Made by a program: the position numbers and the translations under genes. From Udeniomyces pyricola (lineage: Eukaryota; Basidiomycota; Tremellomycetes; Cystofilobasidiales; Mrakiaceae), in assembly GCA_039545295.1 (NCBI GenBank), contig BCIK01000015.1:1-64000 (forward strand): DNA of 64,000 nucleotides, read 5' to 3'. Under the pieces are notes generated by a model, which was not told the origin of the DNA, searched no databases, and was given only the letters and a program-made list of their open reading frames with translations. This document shows, piece after piece, positions 59,386 to 64,000 of this stretch (position 1 is the first letter of the stretch; each line of letters opens with the position of its first letter).

Positions 59386-60742
59386 ATGTCCCACAACGAC
59401 AGCTATGGTACGAGCCCGTATACAAGCCTTCCTGATCGGTCTTGGGTTTACATTGCATTCTGGCATCGGACCCACCGATATGTTCACCATGATTGATTAC
59501 CAACATCACGTTTGCTTGCTCAGTCCAATTGCTTGGTTCAGCTGAGTCTCTCGTCAAAACTCACATGGCAGGCTACGACCCTTCGCATGACTGGCTCCAC
59601 GGTCCGCTCCTTTCCACTCACTGCTTGGGAATCTCCTGGCTAATCGTCGGCGAGTTGGAAACCCCCTCCTTCGACGCGTCTGACCAAACATATTCGGCAT
59701 GGTGGCATTCTTTGCTGTATTTACTTTCCAGTCGATCGTGTTCGACGAACAGCCCTCGCGTTGGCCAAAAGTCTGGATGAACCCGTCAACTTGATCATCG
59801 TTGAGCTTGCTGCTCTATTCCATGACTTGACAGTGAGCTGAACCTAGTTTTCCATCGCGCTGACCTAACGGATTGCGAGTCAGCTTAATACTTGAGCTAA
59901 TCGATCGACGCTCGCTCATGTTTTACTACTCGTCCCAGGACGGTGCGATACTGGATACTCTTGATCTCTTTCGCAATTTGCTTGGATAAGCCCTTCTCTC
60001 TGCTCGGACTGACCGTATCATACACCCTCGCACAGCCAAATACCTGCCCAAGCCCGACTCGTCTGCGTCAACTTCCTCACCTTCTCTTTCCCCTATCGAG
60101 GCCCTCTTGACGCCGATCTTCACCCTTCCTGCCGCTCTGCCATTCTTTCCTCAAGGCATAGCTAGTCCAGCCGCTCAACAGATCTGCGCCATCGTTGAAA
60201 ACACGTCCTTTTCCAAAGAGAAAAAGCTTCGTGCGGCCGGTCTGTGGTCGACCGAGGGTGGAGGTTGGAGAGATTCCTGTACCGAACTCAAGTGCGTTCA
60301 AGATGCCGACCGGCTCGACGCGCTTGGGGGAATGGGTATTATGAGGTGCTCTGCGTACAGTGCTGCAGTAGGGCGAGCGCTGTACGTTCCCTCGGGCGAG
60401 GACGGCGCAGAAGAATCGTCGATTCAACATTACCACGACAAACTCTTTCGTCTTAAGGAAGGGATGAAGGTGGGTTCAACCGTCATTTCTCTTGGACTAT
60501 CGCCTGTATCTGTACTCGTGCGTTAGCGAGCTGATCGGGACATGTCTTTCTTTGGTAGACTCCCCTCGGAAAGCAGCTTGCCATCAAGCGGCACGACCTG
60601 GTGAGTTGCGAGTTGCTGTCCCTCTACAGGCTGGGCGTTGAAGTGGCGAGCGACTTCGACTGACTCTATCTTCATCGATGATCAGATGGTCGCGTTTGTG
60701 GAAGCGGTTGAGGAGGAATATGCCCTCGGAACTTCGAGATGA
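59386..60742 (+). CDS. HD-domain phosphohydrolase (YedJ/YpgQ-like)
   Basis: A metal-dependent HD-superfamily protein, probably acting on nucleotides or other phosphate esters. Seven exons: 59386..59407, 59542..59601, 59732..59832, 59939..59942, 60036..60469, 60559..60600, 60686..60742, giving 239 aa. The metal ligands are visible: His in DPSHDWLHVDRVRR, the HD pair in AALFHDLTDAKY, and Asp in VQDADRLDALGGMGIMR, which is typical of the YedJ/YpgQ group. Exon 4 is a 4-nt microexon that supplies the D of TDAKY. The length matches bacterial homologues (~210-230). The convergent NDUFAF5-like gene ends 99 bp downstream. Confidence 0.9.
59939..59942 (+). other. 4-nt microexon of the HD-domain gene
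   Basis: The plus strand reads GTCCCAG|GACG|GTGCGA. The upstream exon ends in phase 0 after ..HDLT and the downstream exon begins CC AAA TAC; only GAC G in between gives the expected D-A-K-Y. Confidence 0.75.
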
Positions 60743-60841
60743 CAAACTACCATCGTATGATATAAATGAATCGTACACGACAACCTGGATTATTCCTCCT
60801 CGGAGTCTTGTACGTTTCGAGCCCGCTCTTCCGCTCTGTTC

Positions 60842-62539
60842 TCACAGGATATCTTTGAGATTGATGGTACCAGATCCTCGGGGCAGCGGCTGAGGTTGTG
60901 TCGGTGCTGGCTTCCAGCCCATCTGGAACGGACACAGTGATCAAGGGATACATGTTAGAACCAGCCCAGACGCGGTCTAGAGGTTGGCAAGGAGGTCGTC
61001 GATACACTCACCAAAAATATGACTTGGAATGTAGCTGGGACGCCTGGACGATCCCCATCTTTGATTCCATGCAGAGCTGGAAGGACGAACAAATCAATGT
61101 ATTAGTATCCACCGTCGAGTTCCATCAAGATCGAATTTGATGTAACATGATTTAACCTTGATAGGTCGAGGCGGCGGCAACCATCGTATCTCTGCTCAGG
61201 AATGTCCGTCTAGAAAAAAACCAAGTTGACTTCAGACAGGAATTTAGGATGGAGGCGAAATCCCGGCTCCGTTACTCTTAAGGTAAAGAGCTTACCTCTC
61301 AAGTACGGCGTTACCCTCGCCCATATCTCTGAGATCCTCCATGAGCTCGAACATGGATGGATACCCGTACACGAAATCCTCGACGTCAACGGTCAAAAGC
61401 GTAAAGCCAGCCCGTTGCAGGAGGTTGGAGGCATCTTTAGGGTCGGCCATGGGCGAGATGTGAGGTGATATGCCTCCTTCTCGCTCTTGCTCCGCCAGTT
61501 GCAAAGCCGTTCTGATGAATCAAAGCGCGGATCAGCATAGGCCGGAACCCATAGGAACTAGAAAACTCATGTCCTCGTCATTCGTCTTGAGCCCACCTCA
61601 GCTCAAATAGAGTCTCGCCGCCAAACATCGCGGCCATGAAAAATCCATCCGGCTTGAGTGCCCGCTGACATTGTCGCAGTACGCCAGGCAGATCGTTGAC
61701 CCAATGCAAGCCAAGGACCGAGACAATGGCATCTTGAGAATTTTCTTTGATGTGCTCAAGGAGGTGTTCCTCGTCGTGCTGTGTGCGGTGGACCGTCGAA
61801 ACTGTTGAGCCCAACTCTGTGATGTCAGCCCATGAGCTGAGCGAGCGGAGGCTTGGAGAATCGATCAACTTGAATTACCCTCAAATTCCGAATCTGGCTC
61901 TCTGAACAACGTATGCTCTAGTGAAGAAACGGATCCACATATGTCAGTTTCGTCGAGCCGAGAATGAAAAGTCAGAGTGATTGGCGTATACGTTGACTGC
62001 TTACCGCTGAACTCAATGAGCTCCACCTCTTCGACCAGCTCCGGATCGAGGCCCATCGCGAACAGGCCCGGGCCAGAACTTAGATCGAGGATCTTTTTAG
62101 GGGTCTGTTTGACATCCTGTGGAATTTAATCGAGCGAGTCAGATAGGACAAAGCCAGGAACGTGCATCCTCAGTCGGATCGAATGCAGATCAGTGTTGGC
62201 TAGGGCGGACCGACTGCCGGCTGCCTTCAGGAGATCGATGGAGTCGAGCGGGTGGTTGAGCCTTACCTCGAAGCGCTCAAGGATTCTGTCGGTGATCTCT
62301 CTTCTGATATAGTCGACTGTCCGACTGCGATGACCGTCGTCTCTGGTAGCTGCGCGATCGCGTTGGAGTCGTTTGGCTTGACGGTCGAACACCTGATACG
62401 GCACGTTAGACCGGGGCTCTTCCGAGGCGGCTGTCGCGAGGAGGCGTCTCGGTCCAAACATAACGGTTTGTTGACGAAGTGGCGGAATGATGGGATGGGT
62501 GGAGATGCGAAAGGCAGGTGAGGGGACAAAGCGGAGCAT
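60842..62539 (-). CDS. Mitochondrial methyltransferase-fold complex I assembly factor, NDUFAF5-like
   Basis: NDUFAF5 hydroxylates an arginine of complex I subunit NDUFS7 during assembly. Eight exons (complement): 62267..62539, 62005..62116, 61879..61917, 61597..61816, 61296..61511, 61157..61209, 61012..61076, 60842..60922, giving 352 aa, in phase. The first ~35 residues ([18 protein letters not shown]) look like a mitochondrial presequence. Family signatures: [15 protein letters not shown], the SAM site [77 protein letters not shown], and the [14 protein letters not shown] tail. Presence of this factor implies that the fungus has respiratory complex I. Confidence 0.95.
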
Positions 62540-62949
62540 GATGAAGATGACAGGTGGATGTATATATATGTGGCTACTGCGTGAGTTGGTGATATGACGG
62601 ATTATGTCGGATGATGCATGGGGATGCGCTGCTATGCGACACGTGTTTTGACAGGGTCGCCGAGGAAAGGCCAATCCTGTGTGGTAGTCACGTAACCTTG
62701 AGCGATCTCGTTTCGAAACATCAACGTTCAACCCGCGCCCGGCGCCCAGCTGGTTCCGGCCGATTGCCCGGCCCAAGATGCAAGACGTCCAAGCCACGCA
62801 CCCTCCCGGCCCTCCCCCCATTGTTGTAACTTATCAGTTCATCATCGATCCATCATATATCAGTTCCCATCCCCTTGCAACCGTTCATCCATCCGTCCAT
62901 CCATCCATCCATCCATCCATCCTCACATCCTTCTTGATCCCTGCCTCAA
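62540..62949. promoter_or_regulatory. Divergent region NDUFAF5-like/VPS2 with CATC microsatellite
   Basis: 410 bp between divergent ATGs, with a (CATC)n-type microsatellite at about 62887-62922 just upstream of VPS2. Promoter role inferred from position. Confidence 0.5.
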
Positions 62950-64000
62950 ATGAACATCTTTGTCCGTTACATCTATCTGGCCGATCAGTCCAATCCACCC
63001 GTCGCTGACAGTGTTGTCTCTTCCCATGTCAGGAATCTCTCTTTGGGAGATCCCTCACCCCAGCCGAACGCCTGCGCAATCACCAACGAGCCCTTCAAAA
63101 GGCTCAGCGAGAACTCGACAGGGAACGAGGCAAGCTCGAGCAGTCAGTACTCACCACTCCCCTCTATACGTCTACATCCCTTGACCTCACACTCAACAAT
63201 CGACACCGCTCCACCTAGCTTTTCAGCCCACCATTTCATGTCAGATGGCGCCTCAACCCGACGCGAACGAACGCTGACGATCAGGCCCGTTTCGGTCTCC
63301 TTTAATCCTCCCGCCTCATGTGTGACCTCCCGACTCGTTCTTACGTTCTCTAGGGAAGAAAAAAAGCTTATGAATGACATCAAGCGTACAGCCAAACTTG
63401 GTCAGATGGTATGTATTTCCTCTCTCTACCACGCTATCCGCACATCCAACTTCCTTGACCCCGTCCCTGTGACGTCCCACGCATACACGACTCATTAGCC
63501 GGTTCATCTCCTCATCCGACCCGCGTCCTCGCTCTCCTACTTCAGAACGCATGTAAGATCATGGCCAAAGATCTCGTCAGGACCCGTCGGTATATTCAGA
63601 AGTTCTACGCGATGAGAACCCAACTCCAAGCGGTCTCGCTTCGGATCCAAACGCTGCGAAGCAATCAGCAGATGGGTGAGGCCATGAAGGGTGCGACCAA
63701 AGCGATGGGCATGATGAACAGAAGCATGAATCTGCCTCAGGTGAGCCTCCAGATCAATTACGCGCAAATGGTCAAGACTCACAACTGACTGCCAGCATGG
63801 TCGAGTAGTGAAGATTGCTGATCAGCTCGGTCGCCGTAACTTTGCGTCTTTCCTGCCCCTTCTGATGACTGCCCTTGTTTCTCCAGATCCAAAAGATCAT
63901 GATGGACTTTGAGAAGGAATCGGCGACAATGGATATGAAAGAGGAGATGATGTCGGACGCTGTTGATGACGCGATGGACGCCGAGGGAGAAGAGGAAGAA
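62950..64000 (+). CDS. VPS2: ESCRT-III subunit Vps2/CHMP2 (3' end beyond the window)
   Basis: Vps2 (Did4, CHMP2A) caps ESCRT-III filaments on endosomes and recruits Vps4. Exons visible: 62950..62961, 63033..63142, 63354..63408, 63546..63740, 63897..64000 (open at the edge), about 158 residues so far. The first coding exon is only 12 nt (Met-Asn-Ile-Phe) and joins in phase to ESLFGRSLTPAERLR, reproducing the family's opening MSLFE.LFG...TP.ERLR. Basic helices RALQKAQRELDRERGKLEQ and KKLMNDIKRTAKLGQM, then AMKGATKAMGMMN and the acidic turn EMMSDAVDDAMD, are all typical. The C-terminal MIM motif lies beyond the right edge. Confidence 0.94.

Overview
The window is nuclear DNA of an intron-rich fungus, most likely a basidiomycete yeast and probably a Tremellomycete. 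The evidence is the gene structure: nearly every gene is broken by many short introns (mostly 45-120 nt) with GT..AG ends and CTAAC/CTGAC-like branch sites. The repertoire is fungal: Ste23, Hda1 with an Arb2 tail, Rmt2 and an Asi-type RING protein. The order is an inference from architecture, not from a database search. Two undetermined bases (280 and 2228) mark local assembly weakness.

Layout. Positions 1-5300 are a transposon graveyard: the start of a Ty1/copia Gag gene on the minus strand runs off the left edge, and a stop-riddled Ty3/gypsy reverse transcriptase relic lies near 3565-4240. From about 6 kb onward the sequence is dense with genes: an unrecognised small Cys-rich protein (-), COX15 (+), GEM1/Miro (-), HDA1 class II deacetylase (+), a single-pass membrane protein (-), an IMPACT/UPF0029 protein (-), a TLC-domain membrane protein (+), STE23/insulysin (-), RMT2 (-), DYS1 deoxyhypusine synthase (+), a 1641-residue kinesin-4-like motor (-), an Asi1/Asi3-like membrane RING protein (-), a LisH-WD40 protein (+), RPN12 (-), PRE3 (+), a PAQR/Izh receptor-like protein (+), a 916-residue membrane-anchored amidohydrolase (+), an unresolved gene (-), an HD-domain hydrolase (+), an NDUFAF5-like methyltransferase (-) and VPS2/CHMP2 (+, cut by the right edge).

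Exon-intron models were assembled by hand. For most genes every splice junction keeps the reading frame and the predicted protein matches its family from end to end. Most genes lie in convergent pairs with 50-370 bp between stops, or in divergent pairs sharing 270-600 bp. Several products act in mitochondria (Cox15, Gem1, the NDUFAF5-like protein, and Ste23 with a presequence-like N terminus). Two proteasome genes (RPN12 and PRE3) share one intergenic region.

The most unusual signals are three microexons of 4, 5 and 8 nt in three different genes, a GC-AG intron in STE23, a 71-base poly-T tract inside an intron, a stop-free three-divisible intron in COX15, a roughly 130-residue insertion inside a kinesin motor core, and a frame conflict in the 58.4-59.1 kb gene. 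I found no CRISPR array, no convincing tRNA or rRNA gene, and no defence-type or secondary-metabolite cluster.
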